This document shows, in pieces, positions 25,016 through 32,935 of a DNA stretch of 64,000 bases. Positions within the stretch are counted from its first letter, which is position 1, and the number at the start of each line of letters is the position of its first letter. The DNA is from Solobacterium moorei (GTDB taxonomy: Bacteria > Bacillota_I > Bacilli_A > Erysipelotrichales > Erysipelotrichaceae): NCBI RefSeq assembly GCF_036323475.1, contig NZ_AP028934.1, positions 992,001 to 1,056,000 of the forward strand. Reading direction: 5' to 3'. The notes below the pieces were generated by a model. The model was given only the letters and a program-made list of their open reading frames with translations, had not been told where the DNA came from and did no database searches. The position numbers and the translations under genes were made by a program.

Positions 25016-25630
25016 ATGAATAATATGGTATTTATGGTTTCGATCATTACAGTAACATTAATATCTATATGGATTATTGCAGCAATTCGATTATATCCAC
25101 TATATAGGAATTCGATATATCAAGAGTTATTTGGAAATTTCATTTCTTTTTTCTGGCATTACTATATCCGAAAAGATGCCTCTCAAAGTGGCTATTTAAA
25201 GACTCAAATTGGTTATCATAAATTACTTTTCAGTACTTTACAACAAGAAGGAAAACCAAGTATTAATTATTATGTGCTCTTTTATCAAAAAGGGGTTATA
25301 GTATTTACTTTCGATAAATTGAAAGGTTCTATAGCTGGTAAAGCAAAAGATAAATACTGGGTAGTAAAATCCGAAAATAATGTATCCTATAAATATCAAA
25401 ATCCATGTTCAAATTTAGAAATATACCTAAGAAGAATAGCTAACGTATTACCGGATACGCATATCGAAGTTCGTATTATTTATCCAGATGAAGTAATCTT
25501 TGAGACACTTAAATCAGATATAGCATGCATACATAAATCTGATTTGCCTGGTGAATTGAAAAACATTAAGGCTGAGTTTCTTACGGATGAACAGATATTA
25601 AGTAATTATCATAAATTGACAGGGAATTAA
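25016..25630 (+). CDS. membrane-anchored NERD-like protein, unknown function
   Basis: 204 residues. A single N-terminal membrane segment (about 7-28) is followed by a soluble domain. The soluble part has YYVLFYQKGVIVFTFDKLKGSIAGKAKDKYWVV then YQNPCSNLEIYLRRI, a pattern like NERD (nuclease-related) domains, where a hydrophobic strand, a Gly-rich turn, a Trp and an NP motif follow each other. No complete catalytic set is evident. It starts after a stretch with no clear ribosome site other than GGGGG at 25000. It lies four bases before the PRD regulator gene, so it is probably co-expressed. Assignment is tentative. Confidence 0.5.
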   Translation: MNNMVFMVSIITVTLISIWIIAAIRLYPLYRNSIYQELFGNFISFFWHYYIRKDASQSGYLKTQIGYHKLLFSTLQQEGKPSINYYVLFYQKGVIVFTFDKLKGSIAGKAKDKYWVVKSENNVSYKYQNPCSNLEIYLRRIANVLPDTHIEVRIIYPDEVIFETLKSDIACIHKSDLPGELKNIKAEFLTDEQILSNYHKLTGN

Positions 25631-25634
25631 TAGT

Positions 25635-27593
25635 ATGGATGAAAGAAAATTAAGAGAAAGTATAATGACATTAATTCGAATTGTCTTTGAAAACCATTCT
25701 CTGACTGCACAGGAAATAGCAGCGATGATGAACATTTCCGATCGTACTGTTAGAAAAAGAATAGATGATGCGAATAATTATTTGAAAGAAAATAATTTGG
25801 GGATGATTGAAGCAAAACCTAAAATAGGAATTGTTCTATATTCAAACTATGATCAAAGGCAAAGATTAGATAAAATGATTGGTAATGGTACACTAGCAGA
25901 AGAAAAAGTAAATGATCAAAGTCGTATTTTTAAGGCATTGAGATTTATTTTACGCTCAGTTAAGCAAGAACCAACATCAATTAAAGAGATTTCTAACGAG
26001 TTATTTTTGAGTGAACCAACTACTGCTAAAGTTATTAAAGAGTGTGAGGTTTGGTTGTCTGTTTTTAATATTTCTCTTCAAACGAAGAAGAATTTGGGGT
26101 TACAAATTATATGCTCGGAAGATGATTATAGACGTGCATTAAAAGAGTTTGTACAAATGGATAGAGAACAGAGAAGTGCTGAAGAGAATTTGAATTTCTT
26201 TTTTCCTAACTTGAATGTTGAACTAGTGAAAAATACATTATTAAAGTATGAAAAAGAGTGGAATTTTAATTTTACTGAAACCTCATTTACTGAAATTCTT
26301 GTGTATTTATGTATTGCAACATACGAAAATATTTCAAAAGAATTTATTAACCAAAGTTTTACAAAAGAAAAAGAATTACAGAAGTATACTGAATATCAGT
26401 TTGCAAAAAAATTATTTAGGAAAATAAATGAGAGGTTTGGTATTGATGATAATGAATATGAAATTGATTATTTGACTATTCAGATTTTATGCTCTCAATT
26501 CATTAGCAAGGATAAGCAATCTTTAAATGATTTGATGGATGAATATGATCATATTATCGACGAATTTGTCAGAAAGACAATTGATGTTGTAAGCAACGTA
26601 ACAAATATTGATTTAAAAAATGATACAAATTTTTATTGTGGATTATTGAATCACATCCGACCGTTACTATTTAGGTTAAAATATGGACAATCTCTAGATA
26701 CTACGATAACGGCAAATGTGAGAGAAAATTTCATGGATACGTTAAGAGTTTCTTGGTTAATATCAACTTTATTTGAGCAATACTTTAATATGTGTATTAA
26801 CGATGATGAACTTAGCTATATTGCTTTGTATATTCAAAGTGCGATTGATTCAGCTAAAACTACGCTAAAAACAATTTTGGTTACGGACCAGACGATGAGT
26901 GTTGCAAAGTTACTCACAGGAAGAATTGTTGGATCATTACGAGATATTGAAGATATAAAAATAGTTTCAGTACATGAATATAAAAAACAAGAATATAAAG
27001 ATGCTGAGTTAATATTGACTACTGTAGATATTGGTAATGATGATCGTATTTACAAACTAACGAACTTATTTTCAGACGAAAATATAGAAAATATTAGAAT
27101 TAGAATAAAGAATATAAAAGCAAAAAAAGATAGTAAAAAATTTAGCTTTGATCCAATTGTACATGCAATGTTTGAGCCTGATTTGATAATGACAAATATT
27201 GAAGTTAAAAGCAAAAATGAAGTAATTAAGATGTTATGTGAAAAATTATTAGCAAAGGGATATGTTAGCAAAAAATATTATGAATCGGTCCTTTTGAGGG
27301 AGAGTGCTTCAGATACTTCAATAGGTATTGGTGTAGCTATTCCACACGGGAATATGAACTATACAAATCAGTCAAAAATAGCGATAGCAACACTAAAAAA
27401 TCCAATTGAATGGAATGATGAAAAAGTAACTGTTATTTTCTTGTTGGCTATTATAATAAGCGATGAAAATGAGATGGATCGTTGGCAATCTTTCTACCGA
27501 CAATTTATTAAACTAACAGATAACGAAGATACGCTCCAAAAAATTAAAGGGTTTACAAATGAAGCAAATTTGTATTACTATCTCATTCAATAA
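25635..27593 (+). CDS. PRD-containing transcriptional regulator with EIIA domain (BglG/MtlR/LicR type)
   Basis: 652 residues. Order: two N-terminal helix-turn-helix regions (about 1-130), PRD1 (about 200-290), PRD2 (about 310-400), an EIIB-like part (about 415-480) and a C-terminal EIIA domain (about 510-650) whose active His is in VAIPHG. Such activators are switched by PTS phosphorylation. Some usual sites look changed: the first-PRD His position reads EILVYLCIATYENIS (no His), the second His of PRD2 reads YIALYIQSAID, and the EIIB-like part reads LVTDQTMSV where a Cys is expected. The His in LLNHIRPLLFRL and in the EIIA remain. The gene precedes the PTS genes it probably controls. Confidence 0.88.
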   Translation: MDERKLRESIMTLIRIVFENHSLTAQEIAAMMNISDRTVRKRIDDANNYLKENNLGMIEAKPKIGIVLYSNYDQRQRLDKMIGNGTLAEEKVNDQSRIFKALRFILRSVKQEPTSIKEISNELFLSEPTTAKVIKECEVWLSVFNISLQTKKNLGLQIICSEDDYRRALKEFVQMDREQRSAEENLNFFFPNLNVELVKNTLLKYEKEWNFNFTETSFTEILVYLCIATYENISKEFINQSFTKEKELQKYTEYQFAKKLFRKINERFGIDDNEYEIDYLTIQILCSQFISKDKQSLNDLMDEYDHIIDEFVRKTIDVVSNVTNIDLKNDTNFYCGLLNHIRPLLFRLKYGQSLDTTITANVRENFMDTLRVSWLISTLFEQYFNMCINDDELSYIALYIQSAIDSAKTTLKTILVTDQTMSVAKLLTGRIVGSLRDIEDIKIVSVHEYKKQEYKDAELILTTVDIGNDDRIYKLTNLFSDENIENIRIRIKNIKAKKDSKKFSFDPIVHAMFEPDLIMTNIEVKSKNEVIKMLCEKLLAKGYVSKKYYESVLLRESASDTSIGIGVAIPHGNMNYTNQSKIAIATLKNPIEWNDEKVTVIFLLAIIISDENEMDRWQSFYRQFIKLTDNEDTLQKIKGFTNEANLYYYLIQ

Positions 27594-27621
27594 GAGGTAG
27601 CACTGTAAGGAGGAATAAAAA

Positions 27622-28155
27622 ATGGATTTACAGGAGATTTTAAATCCTAATATTATTAATTTAGCAGTAGAAGGTAGCACAAAAAAAGAAGTACTTATAA
27701 ATTTAGCAAATGTACTAAAAGAAAATGAATATATTGATAATGTTGAACAGTTTGTAAAAGATATTTATTTACGAGAGGCGGAAGGGCCGACAGGAATGGG
27801 TTCTAATCTATCGATTCCCCATGGAAAGAGTGAAACAGTTAAAAAAATTGGTATTGCCATTGGTAGAACTGTTCACCCAATCGATTGGGAATCGAGCATT
27901 GAAGCATCTGGAATCCAAAATACAAATTTAATATTCTTATTTTGTGTAAGTGCAGATTCATCCTTCGAAACTAATCATATGTTGCTATTAAGTCAACTTG
28001 CTGGGAAATTAGGTAATGATTCTCGTATACATGCATTACAAGAGGCATCTAGTGCTGAACAGATAATCAAAATTATCTGTAGTGATGATGAAGAGTTAAA
28101 TAATTCATGCAAATGTAGTGATGAAGAGATTGTAGATTTAGATATTAATTTATAA
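27622..28155 (+). CDS. PTS system fructose-type EIIA component
   Basis: 177 residues, a PTS_EIIA_2 (fructose/mannitol) domain. The phosphorylated His is in LSIPHGKSE, with the usual GPTGMGSNL before it. It takes phosphate from HPr and passes it to EIIB. AGGAGG lies seven bases before the ATG. A terminator lies between it and the EIIB gene, so the two may be expressed at different levels. The final 25 residues are acidic and Cys-containing and not part of the domain. Confidence 0.92.
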   Translation: MDLQEILNPNIINLAVEGSTKKEVLINLANVLKENEYIDNVEQFVKDIYLREAEGPTGMGSNLSIPHGKSETVKKIGIAIGRTVHPIDWESSIEASGIQNTNLIFLFCVSADSSFETNHMLLLSQLAGKLGNDSRIHALQEASSAEQIIKIICSDDEELNNSCKCSDEEIVDLDINL

Positions 28156-28162
28156 AAATAAC

Positions 28163-28191
28163 AAAGATGGCAAAGAATACCATCTTTTTAT
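28163..28191 (+). terminator. intrinsic terminator between EIIA and EIIB genes
   Basis: AAAGATGG, nine-base loop, CCATCTTT, then T run. It separates the regulator-EIIA unit from the EIIB-EIIC-aldolase unit. Confidence 0.8.
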
Positions 28192-28244
28192 ATAAATAAA
28201 AAATTTCCGTTTTGAGTATATTGATAACTTTTTATCATTTGATG

Positions 28245-28268
28245 TTTACATGATAAATTTCATGTAAA
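28245..28268. promoter_or_regulatory. operator-like dyad before the EIIB-EIIC-aldolase operon
   Basis: TTTACATG, eight bases, CATGTAAA, a perfect dyad 27 bases before the EIIB ATG. Just upstream is GATAA-CTTT-TTATC. I cannot pick a clear promoter pair. A binding site for the PRD regulator is the natural guess. Confidence 0.45.
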
Positions 28269-28295
28269 GAGATATACATTGAGGAGGAATAATAC

Positions 28296-28610
28296 ATGAA
28301 AGTTGTTGGTATTACTGCATGTACTGCAGGTATTGCACATACTTATATTGTAGCTGAAAAAATTCAAAAGGCTGCAGAGGAAGCTGGGTGTACCTGCAAG
28401 ATTGAAACACAAGGAACAATTGGAACACAGAATGAATTGACGGCTGAAGATATTGCGAATTGTGATGTTGTTATTATTGCTCATGACATTCAAGTTCATG
28501 GAATGGATCGCTTTGAAGGAAAAGCTGTAGTAGACATTCCGATTACGGTAGCAATGAAAAATCCTAAGAGTTTGATTGCTACTATTCAAAAGAAGTTAGG
28601 TATTCAATAA
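28296..28610 (+). CDS. PTS system fructose-type EIIB component
   Basis: 104 residues, the typical length of a free EIIB of the fructose family. The phosphocysteine is in TACTAGIAHTY (Cys10), near the N terminus as expected. Near the C terminus is the usual GKAVVDIPITVA. It moves phosphate from EIIA to the sugar held by EIIC. AGGAGG precedes the ATG. The EIIC gene follows 22 bases later. Confidence 0.94.
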   Translation: MKVVGITACTAGIAHTYIVAEKIQKAAEEAGCTCKIETQGTIGTQNELTAEDIANCDVVIIAHDIQVHGMDRFEGKAVVDIPITVAMKNPKSLIATIQKKLGIQ

Positions 28611-28632
28611 AAGAAAGGGGATAAATACTTTT

Positions 28633-29742
28633 ATGAAATTACAAGATTTAAAGAAGCATTTGATGACTGGAATCTCGTATATGATTCCTATGGTTGTCGC
28701 AGGTGGTATTCTTGGCGCTTTAGCAAAAGGCCTTGGTGGATACCTCATCGGTAGTATGGCTCCGGAAGCTGGAGGCACAATTTTCTCCAACTTAAATGCA
28801 CTTGAATGGACACAATTCTGGTGGGCAATCTCAAAACTTTCGGACTATGCAATGAGTTTTGCAGTTGCTGTATTAGCAGCTGGTATTGCCTACTCTATTG
28901 CTGATCGTCCAGGTATCGTTCCTGCATTTATCATTGGTTATACTGCAAACCAGGCTAAGGCTGGCTTCATTGGCGGTATGATTATGGCATTTATTGTAGG
29001 TTATTTAGTTAAATGGATGACAACTTGGAAGATGCCAAAGGCAATGAAGAGTTTAATGCCAGTACTTATTATTCCTGTATTTGCAACATTCGTTACAGGT
29101 GTATTCTTCTTTATCGTAGTTGCTCAACCTATGGCAGCTGCAATGACAGCTTTACAAGCATGGATTAAGGGACTATCAACAGGTTCATTATTCATTATTG
29201 GTGCTGTTATTGGTGCATGCATGGGCTTAGATATGGGCGGACCAATCAATAAGACTGCATCCATGGCTGCAAATGCTCTATATGCTGACCATCCGGAAGG
29301 AATTGGTGCAGGTGCTGAAGCAGCAAAGATTATTGGTGGTATGACACCTCCGCTCGGTATTGGTATCGCTACTTTAATTGCTCCAAAGAAGTTTACATCC
29401 GAAGAAAGAGATGCAGGTATCTCCTGTATTCCTATGGGATTATGTTTTATTACAGAGGGTGTTCTTCCATTTGCTGCAAATGATCCAGCACGCGTAATTC
29501 CTTCATCAATGATTGGTTCTGCAGTTGCATCTGGTCTTGCGATGATGTTCTGTAAGACACAAGCTGCTCATGGTGGTGTATTTGTATTACCAGTTACAGA
29601 AAATTGGCCAATGTTCTTAGTTGCTTTAGCAGTAGGTTCAGCAATTACTGCTGTTATCTATGCTGTAATTAAGAAACCGCTAACTGAATCAGATGTTAAG
29701 GAAGAAGAGGTAACAGACGATTTAGACATTAATATTAGATAA
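28633..29742 (+). CDS. PTS system fructose-type EIIC component (permease)
   Basis: 369 residues, about nine to ten membrane segments. Family landmarks: HLMTGISYMIPMVVAGGI at the start, GACMGLDMGGPINKTA in the middle (substrate-binding region), and GITPPLGIG with EGVLPFAANDPARVIP later. It imports a ketose-type sugar or sugar acid while phosphorylating it. Fructose-family PTS attach phosphate to the C1 hydroxyl next to the keto carbon. Ligand is not set by sequence; the neighbours point to a keto-sugar acid rather than fructose. Confidence 0.93.
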   Translation: MKLQDLKKHLMTGISYMIPMVVAGGILGALAKGLGGYLIGSMAPEAGGTIFSNLNALEWTQFWWAISKLSDYAMSFAVAVLAAGIAYSIADRPGIVPAFIIGYTANQAKAGFIGGMIMAFIVGYLVKWMTTWKMPKAMKSLMPVLIIPVFATFVTGVFFFIVVAQPMAAAMTALQAWIKGLSTGSLFIIGAVIGACMGLDMGGPINKTASMAANALYADHPEGIGAGAEAAKIIGGMTPPLGIGIATLIAPKKFTSEERDAGISCIPMGLCFITEGVLPFAANDPARVIPSSMIGSAVASGLAMMFCKTQAAHGGVFVLPVTENWPMFLVALAVGSAITAVIYAVIKKPLTESDVKEEEVTDDLDINIR

Positions 29743-29773
29743 TTTGTTCAAACAAAAGAAGAGGAGAATTAAA

Positions 29774-30658
29774 ATGCTTGTATCAATGAAAGATATTTTA
29801 AAACATGCAAATGAAAACAATTATGCAGTTATGGCATGTAATAGTGTAAATATGGAAATGGCTAGAGCTGTTATTACTGCAGCTGCTGAAAAACATTCCC
29901 CAATCATTATTAATTTAGGAGTTGGACAGATGGCTAAACTAGCACATCCAACAGAAATGGTACCTTTGATTAAGGAACTAGCAGAAAGTGTTGATATACC
30001 AGTTGCATTAAACCTTGATCATGGTATGAAATATGAAGATGAAATTGCTGCTATGCAAAGGGGATTTACTTCAGTAATGATTGATTGTTCTTCATTACCA
30101 TATGAAGAAAATGTTGCGCGTGTAAATAATATCTGTACTTTGGCACATGCAAAAGGTATTTGTGTTGAGGGTGAGTTAGGCCACGTTGGACAAGCAGACG
30201 TAGGTGATAACGAAGAGTTGGATCTATATACAAATGTTGCACAAGCAAGAGATTATGTGGATCGTACAGGAATTGACTGTTTAGCAGTAGCAATTGGTAC
30301 GGCTCACGGGGATTATCCAAAGGGTATGATTCCAAAGTTAGACTTCCAGAGACTGGCGGAACTCAAGGCTGAATTAAAGATGCCGCTAGTATTACATGGT
30401 GGTTCTGGTGCAGGTGCAGAGAATATCAAGAAAGCAGTAGCAGGTGGTATTAATAAGATTAATGTATGCACAGATGCTTTCCATGCAGCAGAAGAAGCAA
30501 TGAAAGTAGCTTGGGCAGAAAATCCAAAAACAAGTTACTTAGAGATTATGATGATTGCTGAAAAGGCAATTAAAAAGTTTGTATCAGACTATATTGATAT
30601 TATTGGATCGGCGAATCGTTATGGCTACGGTGATGTAATCTCTGATAGTAAAGAATAA
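29774..30658 (+). CDS. class II ketose-bisphosphate aldolase (IolJ/GatY type)
   Basis: 294 residues. Zinc and catalytic features: NLDHGMKYED (His and Asp), GELGHVGQ (Glu and His), AIGTAHGDYPKG, VLHGGSGAG and INKINVCTD. This fold cleaves ketose bisphosphates to dihydroxyacetone phosphate plus an aldehyde. Candidates are tagatose-bisphosphate aldolase or IolJ, which cleaves 6-phospho-5-dehydro-2-deoxygluconate. The iolB-iolC operon nearby favours IolJ-type chemistry. AGAGGAG lies upstream of the ATG at 29774; the in-frame upstream extension from 29744 is unlikely. It is the last gene of the PTS operon. Confidence 0.87.
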   Translation: MLVSMKDILKHANENNYAVMACNSVNMEMARAVITAAAEKHSPIIINLGVGQMAKLAHPTEMVPLIKELAESVDIPVALNLDHGMKYEDEIAAMQRGFTSVMIDCSSLPYEENVARVNNICTLAHAKGICVEGELGHVGQADVGDNEELDLYTNVAQARDYVDRTGIDCLAVAIGTAHGDYPKGMIPKLDFQRLAELKAELKMPLVLHGGSGAGAENIKKAVAGGINKINVCTDAFHAAEEAMKVAWAENPKTSYLEIMMIAEKAIKKFVSDYIDIIGSANRYGYGDVISDSKE

Positions 30659-30673
30659 TCAAAGTTTGCTGAT

Positions 30674-30706
30674 AGGCGAAGGTTACTGATCTTCGCCTAG
30701 ATTTTT
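30674..30706 (+). terminator. intrinsic terminator after the aldolase gene
   Basis: AGGCGAAG, nine-base loop, CTTCGCCT, AGATTTTT. Confidence 0.88.
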
Positions 30707-30761
30707 AGCATTTGCGTTAAAATAAATGTAGAATAAATTTATACGTATTGGAGATTTGTAT

Positions 30762-30965
30762 ATGTCAAATGGAGTGTTTCGTTTTATTGTTATGTTAGTA
30801 ATCTTAGCAGCAGGAATGGGTTGTATCATATATGCAAAACTTTCTTTTGCTAAAAGACAAAGAACTAATCCAGATAATAAGTGGAACAAACAAGAAAATA
30901 CTTGGCGTTACTTTGGGTATGCATTGTGTATTCTTGATGTTATTATTGCGGGTTTCTTTAATTAA
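30762..30965 (+). CDS. small two-helix membrane protein
   Basis: 67 residues from the ATG at 30762, eight bases after GGAG. Two membrane segments (about 6-23 and 49-65) are separated by a Lys/Arg/Asn-rich loop (KRQRTNPDNKWNKQENTW). The topology looks like many small uncharacterised Bacillota membrane proteins. It lies alone between two terminators. I do not recognise the family. Confidence 0.6.
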   Translation: MSNGVFRFIVMLVILAAGMGCIIYAKLSFAKRQRTNPDNKWNKQENTWRYFGYALCILDVIIAGFFN

Positions 30966-30988
30966 CGATAACTGTATGCATACATGAA

Positions 30989-31024
30989 AAACACAATCCC
31001 TAAATGTATTGGGATTGTGTTTTA
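30989..31024. terminator. bidirectional terminator
   Basis: AAACACAATCCC, ten-base loop, GGGATTGTGTTT. Serves the small membrane gene (+) and the deacetylase gene (-). Confidence 0.9.
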
Positions 31025-32479
31025 ATTTGCGACACCGTGATGAGCAGTAAAACTGCCTGATGTTAGTGAAGAGAAATGATACCCATTCTGTAGACCCCAA
31101 ATGATAATACGTTCAACCGCATCAACAGAGAAGCCTTTCGAATCATGCTGTAATACAACAGAAGGACGATTATTTGCGGAAGCGTTTTGAACTTGAGTTG
31201 TTACATTCTCAAATACTTCATCTGCAGTGGAAGCTCCACCCGCATCACCGCTGGATACATTCCAATCAAAGTAAGTATAACCCTTTAAAGCAGCCTGTCT
31301 TACTAATGCCGTCATAATACCAGAGGTATAGTTACGGCTGACTGTATTAGAAGAACCACCCGGAAAACGGAATAGATTTGCATATGTTCCGGTCTGTTGG
31401 TAGATGATGTTGTTCATTGCGTTAAAGTCATTCCAGAAGGCATCTGTACTTGAATATACATTTGAGTAATCATGCGTATAAGAATGCTCTGCAACAACGT
31501 GACCTGCTTGTGCTTCTTTTTGAATCATATGGATATAGTCAGGTTGTAAAGCCGTTACAAAGAAGGTTGCTGGAATATTGTACTTTGCAAGTACATCTAA
31601 TAGGCGTTGTGTATGTGCACTTGGTCCATCGTCAAATGTTAAGTAGATTGTTTTATTATCTTCTGCCTGAATTTGATTTGCAGGAAGATCTTGAACATGC
31701 ACGATACGCTGTACTGTTGTTTCGTTGTTATGCGCATCTTTGCATGTATAGGTAAGTGTATAATCACCAGGAGTATTAACATCCACACTACCACTGACTA
31801 CAGTGTTTGCGGTGATATCTCCATCTAAATCGTCGATAGCTGTATAAGAATCCGCAAATTCATTTCCTCGAATCCATATAATATCATTACCACCAACGAG
31901 GGTAATTACTGGACCTTTACGATCATCATAGACAATCTTACGTTCAACAGTGGCTTTATTACCGTGAGAGTCAATGACTTTATAAGTGACGACTCCATCT
32001 TTTTCTTCACGTACAACTTTGTCTGTTAAATCACCATCAAAATCATCAAATGCAGTATACCCTTCTTCTTCATATGGATGATTGAAGAGAGTATAACTAT
32101 CGGGGTTTGATGTAAGTGTAACTTTTGGTGGAGTCGTATCTTGTACAACAACTGTACGTTCTTGAGATGCCTTTAATCCGTCTTTTTCAGCCGTGTACTC
32201 AATTTTATAAGAACCTAATTTACTTGTATCAACTGTACCTTTACTTTCAACATCTATTTTTTCACGAAGGAAGGTAAGAATTGTACCTTGTTTATAGGCC
32301 ACTGCACCTTGATCTTCGTATTTTGATTTATATTCTACTAGCGTTGTTTGATCGCCATTAACTTCAATCACGACTTCCCATTTATTTAGTAACAATACCA
32401 GACTTGCACTAAATAAAAATAAGACAGTAGCGAAAATCAAAAACTTTGTTAATGGTTTTTGGATTGCTTTTTTATTCAT
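31022..32479 (-). CDS. polysaccharide deacetylase with Ig-like (DUF5011-type) repeats
   Basis: 485 residues. An N-terminal membrane anchor (about 12-31) places it outside the cell. Residues about 40-265 form three Ig-like repeats with the pattern DTTPPKV...GYTAFDDFDGDLTDKV and DRKGPVI...SYTAIDDLDGDITANTV. The CE4 catalytic domain follows: TFDDGP (281-286, catalytic Asp and metal Asp), HSYTHD (metal His pair), RFPGG, DWNVSSGD and LQHD. CE4 enzymes remove acetyl groups from peptidoglycan N-acetylglucosamine or other polymers, and are linked with lysozyme resistance. The linear order and motif completeness suggest activity. It ends at a terminator shared with the small membrane gene. Confidence 0.92.
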   Translation of the reverse strand: MNKKAIQKPLTKFLIFATVLFLFSASLVLLLNKWEVVIEVNGDQTTLVEYKSKYEDQGAVAYKQGTILTFLREKIDVESKGTVDTSKLGSYKIEYTAEKDGLKASQERTVVVQDTTPPKVTLTSNPDSYTLFNHPYEEEGYTAFDDFDGDLTDKVVREEKDGVVTYKVIDSHGNKATVERKIVYDDRKGPVITLVGGNDIIWIRGNEFADSYTAIDDLDGDITANTVVSGSVDVNTPGDYTLTYTCKDAHNNETTVQRIVHVQDLPANQIQAEDNKTIYLTFDDGPSAHTQRLLDVLAKYNIPATFFVTALQPDYIHMIQKEAQAGHVVAEHSYTHDYSNVYSSTDAFWNDFNAMNNIIYQQTGTYANLFRFPGGSSNTVSRNYTSGIMTALVRQAALKGYTYFDWNVSSGDAGGASTADEVFENVTTQVQNASANNRPSVVLQHDSKGFSVDAVERIIIWGLQNGYHFSSLTSGSFTAHHGVAN

Positions 32480-32523
32480 ATAGTCAAATACCTCATCATC
32501 TATTCTAACATTAATAGCAATAA

Positions 32524-32555
32524 AAAGAAAAAACCATCAGTTTTATCACTAATGG
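32524..32555 (-). terminator. intrinsic terminator of the EF-hand-like gene
   Basis: On the minus strand CCATTAGT, six bases, ACTGATGG, then T run, beyond the stop at 32568. Confidence 0.75.
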
Positions 32556-32567
32556 TATACTAAGATT

Positions 32568-32873
32568 TTATTTACTAAATAAATCCTTAGCCTTGTCGAG
32601 TAAGCCTTCTCCAGCTTCCTTCGCTATGTTAGCTACATTTTGTAAATCATCAAGACCAAGCTTGCCATCTTCGCCAAGAAGACCTTTAACGATGTCGTTC
32701 TTCTTAACTTCAGCAGCGATACGGTCAAAGTCTTCCTTTGTTAACTTTCCATCATCGCCTAAGATACCCTTTAATACTTCGTTGTTTGCTGCGAAAGTCT
32801 TTAATTTTTCAGGGCTCTTCTTTAATTCTTCAATCGCTTTAGCAGCTAATTCTTGTACATTAATATCTGACAT
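32568..32873 (-). CDS. small acidic protein with two EF-hand-like loops
   Basis: 101 residues, helical and charged. Two similar units: ILGDDGKLTKEDFDRIAAEV and LLGEDGKLGLDDLQNVANIA. Each has helix, a D/E-D-G-K-L loop, then helix, which recalls EF-hands or dockerin-type loops. The loop lacks the full set of calcium ligands (first Asp replaced by Gly), so calcium binding is uncertain. The C terminus (AGEGLLDKAKDLFSK) is amphipathic. AAGGAG lies upstream of the ATG. Function unknown; codon use is clean, so it is probably well expressed. Confidence 0.7.
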   Translation of the reverse strand: MSDINVQELAAKAIEELKKSPEKLKTFAANNEVLKGILGDDGKLTKEDFDRIAAEVKKNDIVKGLLGEDGKLGLDDLQNVANIAKEAGEGLLDKAKDLFSK

Positions 32874-32935
32874 TTTATTTTCTCCTTTTAGGTTGAAGTT
32901 ATCATAATGGATATTAATCTTTTGTACAAGCGAAA

